The notes under the pieces were generated by a model, which was not told the DNA's origin, ran no database searches, and saw only the letters and a program-made list of their open reading frames with translations. The position numbers and the translations under genes are program-made. This document shows positions 8,840 to 16,476 of a stretch of 64,000 nucleotides of DNA, piece after piece. How positions within the stretch are numbered: position 1 is the stretch's first letter; every line of letters starts with the position of its first letter. Origin of the DNA: Oceanirhabdus sp942490885 (lineage in GTDB: Bacteria; Bacillota; Clostridia; Clostridiales; Clostridiaceae); the NCBI GenBank assembly GCA_942490885.1, contig CALNYT010000002.1:2418001-2482000 (forward strand). The letters run 5' to 3'.

Positions 8840-9892
8840 ATGAATGAAGAATTTGTAAGTGCATTAAAGGAAATTGTAAAAATCAAAGGGATTAGCGAAG
8901 ATTTTTTATTTAATGCTGTAGAAGATGCATTGGTTTCTGCATACAAAAAGAACTATTCAAAGCTATCAAATAGTACACACAATGTAAGGGTAACAATAGA
9001 TAGAGAAGATGGGGAAATACATGTTTATGCTCAAAAGACTATAGTAGATGAAGTGTTTGATGAGACATCTGAAATAAGTATTGAAGAGGCTAAAGTTATT
9101 AGTTCAAGATATCAAATCGATGATGTAGCTGAAATTGAGGTTACACCACGTGAATTTGGTAGAGTGGCAGCACAAAATGCAAAACAAGTTGTTATTCAAA
9201 GGATTAAAGAAGCTGAAAGAAATGTTATTTATAACGAATATCTTGAGAGAGAATATGATATCATAACTGGAGTAATAATTAGAAAAGAAAGAGGTAATGT
9301 ATTTGTTAACTTAGGAAAAATAGAAGCAATTCTAGGTCCTAATGAGCAAATTCCATCTGAAGCTTATGAATTTAATCAAAAAATCAAGCTATATATTGTA
9401 GAAGTTAAAAAGACAACTAAAGGACCTCAAATTGTGGTTTCAAGAACACATCCAGGATTAGTTAGACGTTTATTTGAACTAGAGGTTCCAGAAATATTCA
9501 ATGGAATAGTAGAAATAAAAGGGATTTCTCGTGAAGCTGGATCTAGAAGTAAGGTAGCAGTATACTCTCATGATGAGAATGTTGATCCAATGGGTTCATG
9601 TGTTGGACCTAAGGGAAGTAGAGTTCAGAGTATAGTAAACGAGCTTAATAATGAGAAAATTGATATAGTTAAGTGGAGTAAAGATCCAGAAGTATTTATT
9701 TCCAATTCCTTAAGTCCTGCTAAAGTACACAGCGTAAATATATTAGACGAAGAAAATAAAATAGCTAGTGTTGTTGTAGATGATGGTCAACTTTCTCTTG
9801 CAATAGGTAAAGAAGGTCAAAATGTTAGATTAGCGGCTAAGCTTACGGGTTGGAAGATTGACATCAAGAGCAAATCTCAAATAAGCGAATAG
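8840..9892 (+). CDS. nusA: Transcription elongation/termination factor NusA
   Basis: NusA binds RNA polymerase and nascent RNA and modulates pausing, termination and antitermination. In order: the N-terminal polymerase-binding domain (EFVSALKEIVKIKGI...), an S1 domain around 135-200 (ITGVIIRKERGNVFVNLGKIEAILGP), then two KH domains (DPMGSCVGPKGSRVQSIVNEL near 251-270 and SLAIGKEGQNVRLAAKLTGWKIDI near the end). It has no C-terminal acidic repeats, as expected for a Gram-positive NusA. The 350-residue length is normal. It starts two bases after the rimP stop. Its own operon leader contains a terminator-like hairpin that may be the target of autoregulation (inference). Confidence 0.96.
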   Translation: MNEEFVSALKEIVKIKGISEDFLFNAVEDALVSAYKKNYSKLSNSTHNVRVTIDREDGEIHVYAQKTIVDEVFDETSEISIEEAKVISSRYQIDDVAEIEVTPREFGRVAAQNAKQVVIQRIKEAERNVIYNEYLEREYDIITGVIIRKERGNVFVNLGKIEAILGPNEQIPSEAYEFNQKIKLYIVEVKKTTKGPQIVVSRTHPGLVRRLFELEVPEIFNGIVEIKGISREAGSRSKVAVYSHDENVDPMGSCVGPKGSRVQSIVNELNNEKIDIVKWSKDPEVFISNSLSPAKVHSVNILDEENKIASVVVDDGQLSLAIGKEGQNVRLAAKLTGWKIDIKSKSQISE

Positions 9893-9908
9893 ATTTGAGG
9901 TGATGTAA

Positions 9909-10175
9909 ATGAAAACAAAAAAGATTTCTAAAAGAATGTGTATCGGTTGCGGTGAAATGAAGCCTAAAAAAGAACTAATAAGAATAGTTAAGAATAAAGA
10001 AGGGGAAGTATCGATAGATAAAGTCGGTAAAAAACCTGGGCGAGGCGCATATGTGTGCAATAGTATAGAATGTTTAGAAAAAGGAATAAAAAGTAGAAGA
10101 GTAGAACGAAGTTTTAAAATGAAGATTGAACAGGAAATATATGACAAGCTGAAGGATGAAATAGTAAATGAATAA
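9909..10175 (+). CDS. ylxR: YlxR family (DUF448) RNA-binding protein
   Basis: This is a small basic protein of 88 residues with the family pattern CIGCGEMKPKKELIRIV followed by GRGAYVCNSIECLEKGIK. Conserved Arg/Lys and the Cys-containing turns make an RNA-binding surface in the solved family structure. YlxR proteins are nucleoid/RNA-associated regulators and have also been linked to RNase P activity in some bacteria. The gene sits between nusA and ylxQ exactly as in Bacillus. The ribosome binding site GAGGTGATGT is well placed. Its last eight bases overlap ylxQ, indicating translational coupling. Confidence 0.93.
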   Translation: MKTKKISKRMCIGCGEMKPKKELIRIVKNKEGEVSIDKVGKKPGRGAYVCNSIECLEKGIKSRRVERSFKMKIEQEIYDKLKDEIVNE

Positions 10176-10500
10176 ATTTTACAACCTCATTGGAATGGCG
10201 AAAAAAGCTGGAAAAGTTTCGGTAGGATACAATAAATGTGAGGAAGCAATTTTGGTAAATAGATCTTCGCTGATTATTACTTGTGAAGAACTATCTCAAA
10301 ACTCACTTAAGAAATTCAAAAGTATTTGTGAAAACAATAATGTTAAAATGATTTTAAATGCTTCGAGTGAAGAATTGAGTAGATTACTCGGAAAAGATAA
10401 AATGATAAAAGTAGTATCCATAGATAGCAAAGGATTTTCAAGAAAGCTTTGGGAACTATGGGAAGAAAATATCAAATGCGGGGGTGACCATATTGAATAA
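10168..10500 (+). CDS. ylxQ: YlxQ, L7Ae-type ribosomal-protein-like RNA-binding protein
   Basis: The 110-residue product has the L7Ae/L30e fold signature: NLIGMAKKAGKVSVGYNKCEEAIL at the N-terminus, then LIITCEELSQNS and a C-terminal LLGKDKMIKVVSI segment. This family binds kink-turn RNA. The exact role of YlxQ is not settled. It overlaps ylxR upstream and, using the corrected infB start at 10493, overlaps infB by eight bases, so the three genes are probably translated in a coupled manner. Position inside the nusA-infB operon supports a ribosome or RNA role. Confidence 0.9.
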   Translation: MNKFYNLIGMAKKAGKVSVGYNKCEEAILVNRSSLIITCEELSQNSLKKFKSICENNNVKMILNASSEELSRLLGKDKMIKVVSIDSKGFSRKLWELWEENIKCGGDHIE

Positions 10501-12544
10501 AATTAGAGTTTATGAGTTGGCGAAGGAATTAAACGTTCCTAGTAAAGATTTAATAAATATTTTATTAGAAGAGTTCGGTGTAAAGGTTAAGAATCATATG
10601 AGTGTTATTGAGGACGAAGATGCGGAATTAATAAAGGAATTATTTGGTTCAATCAATGAAGAGTCAGAAGTAGTTGAGATGTATGAGAACATTGAAAATG
10701 AGAACGCAGTCAAAAATGTTAAAAAAGTAAAAAACAAGAAAATCTCTAAAAGAACAGATGAAAACGGCGGAGAAAGTGAAGACAGATTATTAGAGTTCAT
10801 AGAAATTCAAGAAACAATTTCTGTAAAAGAACTTTCTGATAAGCTTGAAAAACCTGTAACTGAGGTTATTAGAGAACTTATATTTGTTGGTGTAATGGCA
10901 GGGATTAATCAAGAGATAGATTTTGAAACTGCAGAAAAGGTATGTAAAAAATTCGACGTTCAGATTATTAAAAAAGAAGAAGAAGAAGGCGCGGTTGAAG
11001 AAGATACTGATTTAGAAGAAGATTTAAATGGAATTAAACGTTCACCAATTATTACTGTTATGGGACACGTTGACCATGGAAAAACATCATTATTAGATGC
11101 AATAAAACAAACAGATGTTACTTCTACTGAAGCTGGAGGAATAACTCAACATATCGGTGCTTACACTGTTAAAGTAAATAATGAGTCAATAACTTTTTTA
11201 GACACGCCTGGACATGAAGCTTTCACAGCTATGCGTGCAAGAGGAGCAAAAATTACAGATTTGGTTATACTTGTTGTTGCAGCTGATGATGGTATAATGC
11301 CACAAACAATTGAGGCAATTAACCACTGTAAAGCAGCTGAGGTTCCAATGATTGTTGCAATAAACAAAATGGATAAGGTTGGAGCTAATCCTGATAGAGT
11401 TAAGCAAGAATTAACTGAACATGGACTTGTAGCAGAGGACTGGGGTGGAGACGTAATATGCGTTCCTGTATCAGCTCATACAAAAGAAGGTTTAGATCAA
11501 TTATTAGAAATGGTTGTTCTTTCATCTGAAATGATGGAACTACAAGCAGATCCTGATAGAAATGCAAAAGGAACTGTTGTGGAGGCTAGACTTGATAAAG
11601 GTAGAGGGCCAGTTGCTACTTTGTTAGTGCAAAATGGAACATTAAAAGTTGGAGATTCAATATATGTTGGTACAACATATGGTAGAATTAGAGCAATGTT
11701 TAATGATAAAGGTGAGAAAATCATGGAGGCTGGACCATCAATGCCAGCAGAAATTCTTGGACTGTCAGATGTACCAAGTTCAGGAGAGAGATTTGTTGTT
11801 GCTAAAGATGAGAAAACTGCTAGAGCAAGAGCAGAAAAGAAAGCGGAAATTTTAAGAGAAGAAAAATTCCAAAAGAGTCACAGGGTATCACTTGAAGATC
11901 TTTACAGTCAGATACAAGAAGGTAAAGTTAAAGAACTTGATATAATTGTTAAAGCTGACGTTCAAGGTTCTGTTGAGGCGATTATTCAATCCCTTGAAAA
12001 ACTATCTACAAATACAGTTAGAGTTAGAGTTATTCATGGAGCTGTTGGTGCTATTTCGGAAACAGATGTTACTCTAGCTAGTGCTTCGAATGCATTAATA
12101 ATTGGATTTAATGTTAGACCAACAGTTAACGCTGGTTCAATGGCAGAAAAAGAAGAAGTTGAAATCAAGACTTATAGAATAATCTATGATGCTTTAGAAG
12201 ATATAAAAGCTGCTATGGTAGGATTACTTGATCCTGAATATAAAGAAGTTGTTTTAGGTACACTAGAGGTTAGAGAAACTTATAAGGTTTCAAATGTAGG
12301 GACAATTGCTGGTTGTTATGTTCTAACTGGTAAGATAAGCAGGAACTGTAAAGTTCGTATAATAAGACAAGGAATTGTAATTTTAGATACAGATTTAGGT
12401 TCCCTAAAGAGATTTAAAGATGATGTTAAAGAAGTTAACACAGGGTATGAATGTGGTGTAACTATTGAAAGATTTAATGACATAAAGATTGGAGATATAA
12501 TTGAAGCTTATACTATCGAAGAGATAAAAGTAAAAAGCTTATAA
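10493..12544 (+). CDS. infB: Translation initiation factor IF-2
   Basis: IF-2 is the GTPase that brings fMet-tRNA to the 30S subunit and promotes subunit joining. The protein starts with the IF2 N-terminal module (MNKIRVYELAKELNVPSKDLI), has a charged linker, then the G domain with GHVDHGKTSLLDAI near 190, DTPGHEAFTAMRARGA and NKMDKVGANPDR, followed by the C-terminal beta-barrel domains. A GTG at 10484 opens the frame earlier, but GGGGGTGA (10480-10487) makes a proper ribosome binding site for the TTG at 10493, and the resulting N-terminus matches the family. The 683-residue length is short, as in other clostridia. A strong hairpin follows the stop. Confidence 0.96.
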   Translation: MNKIRVYELAKELNVPSKDLINILLEEFGVKVKNHMSVIEDEDAELIKELFGSINEESEVVEMYENIENENAVKNVKKVKNKKISKRTDENGGESEDRLLEFIEIQETISVKELSDKLEKPVTEVIRELIFVGVMAGINQEIDFETAEKVCKKFDVQIIKKEEEEGAVEEDTDLEEDLNGIKRSPIITVMGHVDHGKTSLLDAIKQTDVTSTEAGGITQHIGAYTVKVNNESITFLDTPGHEAFTAMRARGAKITDLVILVVAADDGIMPQTIEAINHCKAAEVPMIVAINKMDKVGANPDRVKQELTEHGLVAEDWGGDVICVPVSAHTKEGLDQLLEMVVLSSEMMELQADPDRNAKGTVVEARLDKGRGPVATLLVQNGTLKVGDSIYVGTTYGRIRAMFNDKGEKIMEAGPSMPAEILGLSDVPSSGERFVVAKDEKTARARAEKKAEILREEKFQKSHRVSLEDLYSQIQEGKVKELDIIVKADVQGSVEAIIQSLEKLSTNTVRVRVIHGAVGAISETDVTLASASNALIIGFNVRPTVNAGSMAEKEEVEIKTYRIIYDALEDIKAAMVGLLDPEYKEVVLGTLEVRETYKVSNVGTIAGCYVLTGKISRNCKVRIIRQGIVILDTDLGSLKRFKDDVKEVNTGYECGVTIERFNDIKIGDIIEAYTIEEIKVKSL

Positions 12545-12572
12545 TAATCTACAGTAATATATAGAAAATGAA

Positions 12573-12614
12573 ACCACTTTAATCTTAAAATGATTATTTT
12601 AAGATTAAGGTGGT
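12573..12614 (+). terminator. Long hairpin after infB, probable terminator
   Basis: A 19-base-pair stem (left arm 12573-12591, right arm 12596-12614, one G-U pair) closes on a four-base loop. It lacks a clear T-tract on the + strand, so it may end transcription weakly, protect the 3' end, or act as a processing site. Confidence 0.5.
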
Positions 12615-12651
12615 AATCTATATAGAATCAACTAAATTTTGTTAACATAGC

Positions 12652-12689
12652 CATTTTAAATATTCAATGTATGAAGGATATTTAAAATG
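12652..12689. repeat. Inverted repeat upstream of rbfA
   Basis: CATTTTAAATAT and its exact complement ATATTTAAAATG are separated by 14 bases, about 50 bases before the rbfA start. No T-tract follows, so a leader structure or operator is more likely than a terminator. Confidence 0.5.
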
Positions 12690-12739
12690 TGATATGATTA
12701 CAAAATTTTATTCTATATATATTCAAAGGAGATGAAGAT

Positions 12740-13087
12740 ATGACTAAACATAGAAGTGGAAGAATAAACGAGGAAATTAAAAAAAATGTAAGTGCTATCA
12801 TTAATTCTAAGGTTAAAGATCCTAGAATATCTGGAATGATAAGTGTTACAAGAGTTGATGTTACAAATGATTATAGTTATGCTAAGGTTTTTGTAAGTAT
12901 TTATGGTAGTGAAAAAGAAAAAAGTGATTCTATAAAAGCATTGAAAAAAAGTGAAGGCTTTATAAGAAAAGAGTTGGGTAGAACAATAACAATGAGACAT
13001 ATTCCACAAATTATTATTGAGCTTGACGAAGGGCTTGAGTACGGTATGAACATTGAGAAAATTTTAAGACAAATAAAGGAAAAGTAG
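12740..13087 (+). CDS. rbfA: 30S ribosome-binding factor RbfA
   Basis: RbfA is a KH-like protein needed for late 30S maturation and cold adaptation. The 115-residue product has the family pattern HRSGRINEEIKKNVSAIINSKVKDPRISGMISVTRVDVTND followed by AKVFVSIYG and GFIRKELGRTITMRHIPQIIIELDEGLEYG. The ATG follows AAAGGAGATGAAGAT at good spacing. It is separated from infB by 195 bases holding two hairpins, so it may have its own promoter. It is followed two bases later by nrnA, then truB and ribF, the classic order. Confidence 0.95.
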   Translation: MTKHRSGRINEEIKKNVSAIINSKVKDPRISGMISVTRVDVTNDYSYAKVFVSIYGSEKEKSDSIKALKKSEGFIRKELGRTITMRHIPQIIIELDEGLEYGMNIEKILRQIKEK

Positions 13088-13088
13088 A

Positions 13089-14045
13089 ATGGATACTAAT
13101 CTTATTAAAGACTTAATTTTAAATGCTGATAAGGTGATAATAACAGCACATACATCTCTTGATGGAGATTCTATAGGTAGTTCCCTGGGGTTATATGGTT
13201 GTTTAAAGAAAATTAAAAATGAGGTTCAAGTAGTTTTTAAAGAACTCCCACCAAAAGAGTTTTCATTTCTACCTTATTATAGCAATATTAAAATTACGGA
13301 AGAAGATATTATTGAAGAAAATGATGTTTTAATTGTACTTGACTGTGGAAATGTTGAAAGAATTAATTTGAATATAAACATTCAAAGGTTTAGAAATAAT
13401 ATTATAAATATAGATCATCATAAATCTAATGAACAATACGGAAATATAAATTGGGTTGATTCTAGTAGGGCAGCTGTTGGAGAGTTGATTTTTGAATTAT
13501 CGCAATTGCTTGAAATAGATATTGATGAAAATATAAGCAAGTGTTTATATACATCATTACTTACTGACACAGGTTCTTTTAAATACAGTAACACAAGCGA
13601 AAGAACTCATCAAATTGCTGGTAAATTAATTTCAAAAGGAATTAACTTTACTGAGATACATGATAAAATATATGAAAATAAATCTTTAAAACAAATCAAA
13701 TTATACGCAACAGCAATTGATAGCATGGAAATGTTTTATAATAATAAATTGTGTATTATGGAAATAAAACAAAGTGATATTGAAAAACTGGAAGCAGAGA
13801 ATGAAGATATTGGAGATTTAATAAATTTAGGGACTAAAATTGATACTGTTGAAACAGTAATGTTGATAAAAAGTAATTGTGAATATAAAAAAGTTAGTTT
13901 GAGATCAAAGAATTATATTGATGTGTGTAAAATGGCAGGCTTATTTGACGGTGGTGGGCATATTAGAGCTGCTGGATTCAAAAGCGAACTTTCTACAGTT
14001 GAAATCAAGGAGAAAATAATAAATTATTTAAAAGGACTTATTTAG
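13089..14045 (+). CDS. nrnA: DHH-family oligoribonuclease / pAp phosphatase NrnA
   Basis: NrnA degrades nano-RNA (2-5 nucleotides) and dephosphorylates pAp. The DHH-DHHA1 architecture is complete: metal motif ITAHTSLDGDSIGSSLGL near 20-37, VLDCGN near 80, the DHH motif IDHHKSN near 110, and the C-terminal DHHA1 substrate motif GLFDGGGHIRAAGF near 285. The 318-residue length is normal. The residue before DGD is Leu where Pro is common. The gene lies between rbfA and truB as in Bacillus and many clostridia, with truB starting immediately after its stop. Confidence 0.94.
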   Translation: MDTNLIKDLILNADKVIITAHTSLDGDSIGSSLGLYGCLKKIKNEVQVVFKELPPKEFSFLPYYSNIKITEEDIIEENDVLIVLDCGNVERINLNINIQRFRNNIINIDHHKSNEQYGNINWVDSSRAAVGELIFELSQLLEIDIDENISKCLYTSLLTDTGSFKYSNTSERTHQIAGKLISKGINFTEIHDKIYENKSLKQIKLYATAIDSMEMFYNNKLCIMEIKQSDIEKLEAENEDIGDLINLGTKIDTVETVMLIKSNCEYKKVSLRSKNYIDVCKMAGLFDGGGHIRAAGFKSELSTVEIKEKIINYLKGLI

Positions 14046-14918
14046 ATGAATGGAATAATCAATATAAATAAACCAAAAGGAATAACATCTTTTGATGTTG
14101 TTAGAATTATTAAGAAAACGTTAAACATGAAAAAAGTAGGGCATACAGGAACACTAGATCCAATGGCTGAAGGAGTATTACCAATTTGCATAGGAAAAGG
14201 TACGAAATTTGCTGAATTAATTATGTCTGAAGAAAAGATATATAGAGCAGAAATGAAATTAGGAGAAATTACAGATACGTATGATATAGAAGGTGAAGTC
14301 ACAGAGACTTTTGATTTTTCACATGTAACTGAAGAGGAAATAGTTAAAGTGGTGAACTCATTCATTAAAACATACGATCAAATTCCTCCTATTTATTCAG
14401 CTATTAAAGTTGCTGGAAAACGTTTATATGAATATGCTAGAGAAGGTAAAGAAGTTGAGATAAAGGGACGAAAGATAACTATACATAATATTAGTAATAT
14501 AGAAGTGAAAATCCCATATGTAAAATTTGATGTAAAATGTTCTAAAGGTACTTATATAAGAAGTCTTTGTTTTGATATAGGAAAAGAACTAAATAGCGGG
14601 GGTGTAATGACCTCGCTTACAAGACTTAAGAGTGGTATTTTTAATATTGAAGATTCTATAGATATAAGAGGAATTGAGAGGAATGATATATTAAATAATA
14701 TTATCTCTATAGAAGAGATTTTCAGCAATCTTAATGAATTAAGGCTAAATGAAAAATTCTCTAAATTAGTGTGTAACGGCGTAGTGATACAAGACAAGGC
14801 GCTTTTAAGTTCGTTGAAAAAGAATGAAGGTTACAGGGTGTATGACTTTGAAGGTGAATTTATAGGTCTTGGAGAACTTGGTGAAAATGGATTTAAGATA
14901 TTCAAAAGATATAGTTAG
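14046..14918 (+). CDS. truB: tRNA pseudouridine(55) synthase TruB
   Basis: TruB isomerises U55 in the T-loop of tRNAs. The catalytic Asp is in the motif GHTGTLDPMAEGVLPICIG near 33-51. Further conserved segments are IPPIYSAIKVAGKRLYEYAR and KGTYIRSLCFDIG. At 290 residues it has the short C-terminal tail typical of the bacterial family. The ATG directly follows the nrnA stop with no gap and no strong separate ribosome binding site, which points to coupled translation. ribF follows at once. Confidence 0.96.
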   Translation: MNGIININKPKGITSFDVVRIIKKTLNMKKVGHTGTLDPMAEGVLPICIGKGTKFAELIMSEEKIYRAEMKLGEITDTYDIEGEVTETFDFSHVTEEEIVKVVNSFIKTYDQIPPIYSAIKVAGKRLYEYAREGKEVEIKGRKITIHNISNIEVKIPYVKFDVKCSKGTYIRSLCFDIGKELNSGGVMTSLTRLKSGIFNIEDSIDIRGIERNDILNNIISIEEIFSNLNELRLNEKFSKLVCNGVVIQDKALLSSLKKNEGYRVYDFEGEFIGLGELGENGFKIFKRYS

Positions 14919-14927
14919 GTGATGTTT

Positions 14928-15845
14928 ATGAAAATATTAAAAGATGATGTTAGAATACAAGAAGATACTGTAGTGGTTCTTGGAAATTTTGATGGAATAC
15001 ATATTGGTCATAAAAAGTTGATTCAAACTGCAATAGAAATTGGGCAAATGTTGGGATTACAGAGTATGGTGTATACTTTTGGTAACCATCCTCTAAGTAT
15101 CATAAATTCGCATAGAACTCCAAAACTATTGATGAGTAATAAAATAAAGATAGAATATCTTGAAAAACTTGGAGTGGATTTATTGGCTCTAATTAAGTTT
15201 AATAAAGAATTCATGGAAATAAGTCCAGATGATTTTATTAAACTTTTAACAGAAAAATATGGAGCAAAACATATAATTGTTGGTTATAACTATCGTTTTG
15301 GGTACAAAAATCTTGGTGATGTTGAATTATTAAGAACTATGCAAAAGACCCTTGGATATGAACTTCATGTGGTAGATTCAGTAAAATCAGGAGGGACACC
15401 AGTAAGTAGTACTCTTATAAGAGGACTAATTATTGAAGGTGAAATTGTAGCCGCTAATGAATTTTTAGGTCATAGTTTTGTTATTGATGGAAAAGTAATA
15501 CGTGGGAAACAGATTGGTAGAACAATTGGATTTCCAACAATAAATATAGATTATAATATTGAGAATTTAGTGCCTAGAGGTGGAGTGTATTATACTGTGG
15601 CCGAAATTCAAGGTAAATACTACAAAGGACTAACTAATGTTGGGTATAATCCAACGGTTAATGGAGACAAATTAAGTATAGAAACGCATCTTTTAGATTT
15701 TAATAAAGATGTTTATGACCAATATTTTAAATTACACTTTATTAATAGAATCAGAGACGAGAAAAAATTTAAAAATATTGACTTGTTAAAAGGTCAGATT
15801 CAAAAGGATAAGGAGTTTGTAGAACAACAAATTATGTGGTTTTAA
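14928..15845 (+). CDS. ribF: Bifunctional riboflavin kinase / FAD synthetase
   Basis: RibF phosphorylates riboflavin to FMN and adenylylates FMN to FAD. The N-terminal FMN adenylyltransferase half has GNFDGIHIGHKKLI near 20-33 and the GYNYRFGYKNLGDV turn. The flavokinase half begins near 180 with VIRGKQIGRTIGFPTINI and carries GVYYTVAEIQGKYYKGLTNVGYNPT. Upstream in-frame starts at 14919 (GTG) and 14922 (ATG) lie within the AGGTGAT ribosome binding site, so ATG 14928 is chosen, giving 305 residues. It ends the rbfA-nrnA-truB-ribF run. Confidence 0.94.
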   Translation: MKILKDDVRIQEDTVVVLGNFDGIHIGHKKLIQTAIEIGQMLGLQSMVYTFGNHPLSIINSHRTPKLLMSNKIKIEYLEKLGVDLLALIKFNKEFMEISPDDFIKLLTEKYGAKHIIVGYNYRFGYKNLGDVELLRTMQKTLGYELHVVDSVKSGGTPVSSTLIRGLIIEGEIVAANEFLGHSFVIDGKVIRGKQIGRTIGFPTINIDYNIENLVPRGGVYYTVAEIQGKYYKGLTNVGYNPTVNGDKLSIETHLLDFNKDVYDQYFKLHFINRIRDEKKFKNIDLLKGQIQKDKEFVEQQIMWF

Positions 15846-15852
15846 AAAATGT

Positions 15853-15881
15853 TTTACATTTAATTAATTATCTGATATAAT
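15853..15881 (+). promoter_or_regulatory. Promoter for rpsO
   Basis: TTTACA and a perfect TATAAT box are separated by 17 bases, directly after ribF. Transcription would begin near 15888, leaving a leader of about 70 bases before rpsO. Confidence 0.75.
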
Positions 15882-15887
15882 TGCAAA

Positions 15888-15950
15888 GAACCCTATTCTA
15901 AGATTTGCGATTCACCAACCTTCTCTTGGATAGTGGGGATAAATTTGGAG
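15888..15950 (+). promoter_or_regulatory. Possible S15-binding rpsO leader
   Basis: The leader can pair CCCTAT with ATAGTGGG around an inner CCAA..TTGG hairpin, with the ribosome binding site GGAGGTG just downstream. S15 is known to repress its own mRNA through structured leaders in several bacterial groups. Assignment to that mechanism here is inference from a hand-drawn fold. Confidence 0.4.
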
Positions 15951-15958
15951 GTGTAAAT

Positions 15959-16222
15959 ATGGATAAAGCAACTAAGTTAGAAATCATTAAAGAGTACGGA
16001 AAATGTGAAGGAGATACTGGATCAGCAGAAGTACAAGTAGCATTACTTACTCACAGAATTAAGGACTTAACTGAGCATTTAAAAATGCACAAGAAAGACC
16101 ATCACTCAAGAAGAGGATTATTCATGATGATAGGTCAAAGAAAGAGATTCCTTAGCTACATCAAAGCTAGAGATATTAACGAGTATCGTGCTTTAATCGC
16201 GAAATTAGGAATAAGAAAATAA
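15959..16222 (+). CDS. rpsO: 30S ribosomal protein S15
   Basis: S15 binds 16S rRNA early in 30S assembly. The 87-residue protein contains the family signature LTHRIKDLTEHLKMHKKDHHSRRGLF followed by GQRKRFLSYIK. The frame is open from 15905, but the TTTGGAGGTG ribosome binding site at 15945-15953 fixes the start at ATG 15959. Its own promoter precedes it and a terminator follows. pnp comes next, the same pairing as in most bacteria. Confidence 0.97.
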   Translation: MDKATKLEIIKEYGKCEGDTGSAEVQVALLTHRIKDLTEHLKMHKKDHHSRRGLFMMIGQRKRFLSYIKARDINEYRALIAKLGIRK

Positions 16223-16225
16223 TTA

Positions 16226-16256
16226 AAAGAGTGGCAATGCCGCTCTTTATTTGTAT
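16226..16256 (+). terminator. Intrinsic terminator after rpsO
   Basis: Stem AAAGAGTGGC / GCCGCTCTTT with a three-base loop, one G-U pair, followed by ATTTGTAT. Confidence 0.8.
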
Positions 16257-16269
16257 ATTCACTAGACAT

Positions 16270-16304
16270 AATATTATAAATTTTATAATAAAATTTATAA
16301 TATT
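16270..16304. repeat. Perfect AT-only inverted repeat between rpsO and pnp
   Basis: Two 16-base arms (AATATTATAAATTTTA and its exact complement) flank a three-base loop. The remainder of the gap (16305-16476) is very AT-rich with two TATAAT-like boxes (near 16393 and 16450) but no well-spaced -35 box, so the pnp promoter cannot be fixed. Confidence 0.55.
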
Positions 16305-16476
16305 GACAATAATATTAATAGTAAGATTAACTATAAAAAATTATTATATTCACATTTTATTTAAAAGATACAAAAAAGTGATTTAAATATGGTATAATAT
16401 ATATCTATTACAAATTTTTAAAATGAATTGGAAATATAAAATTTTGATATAATACATAGGAATTTGGAGGTAAAAT

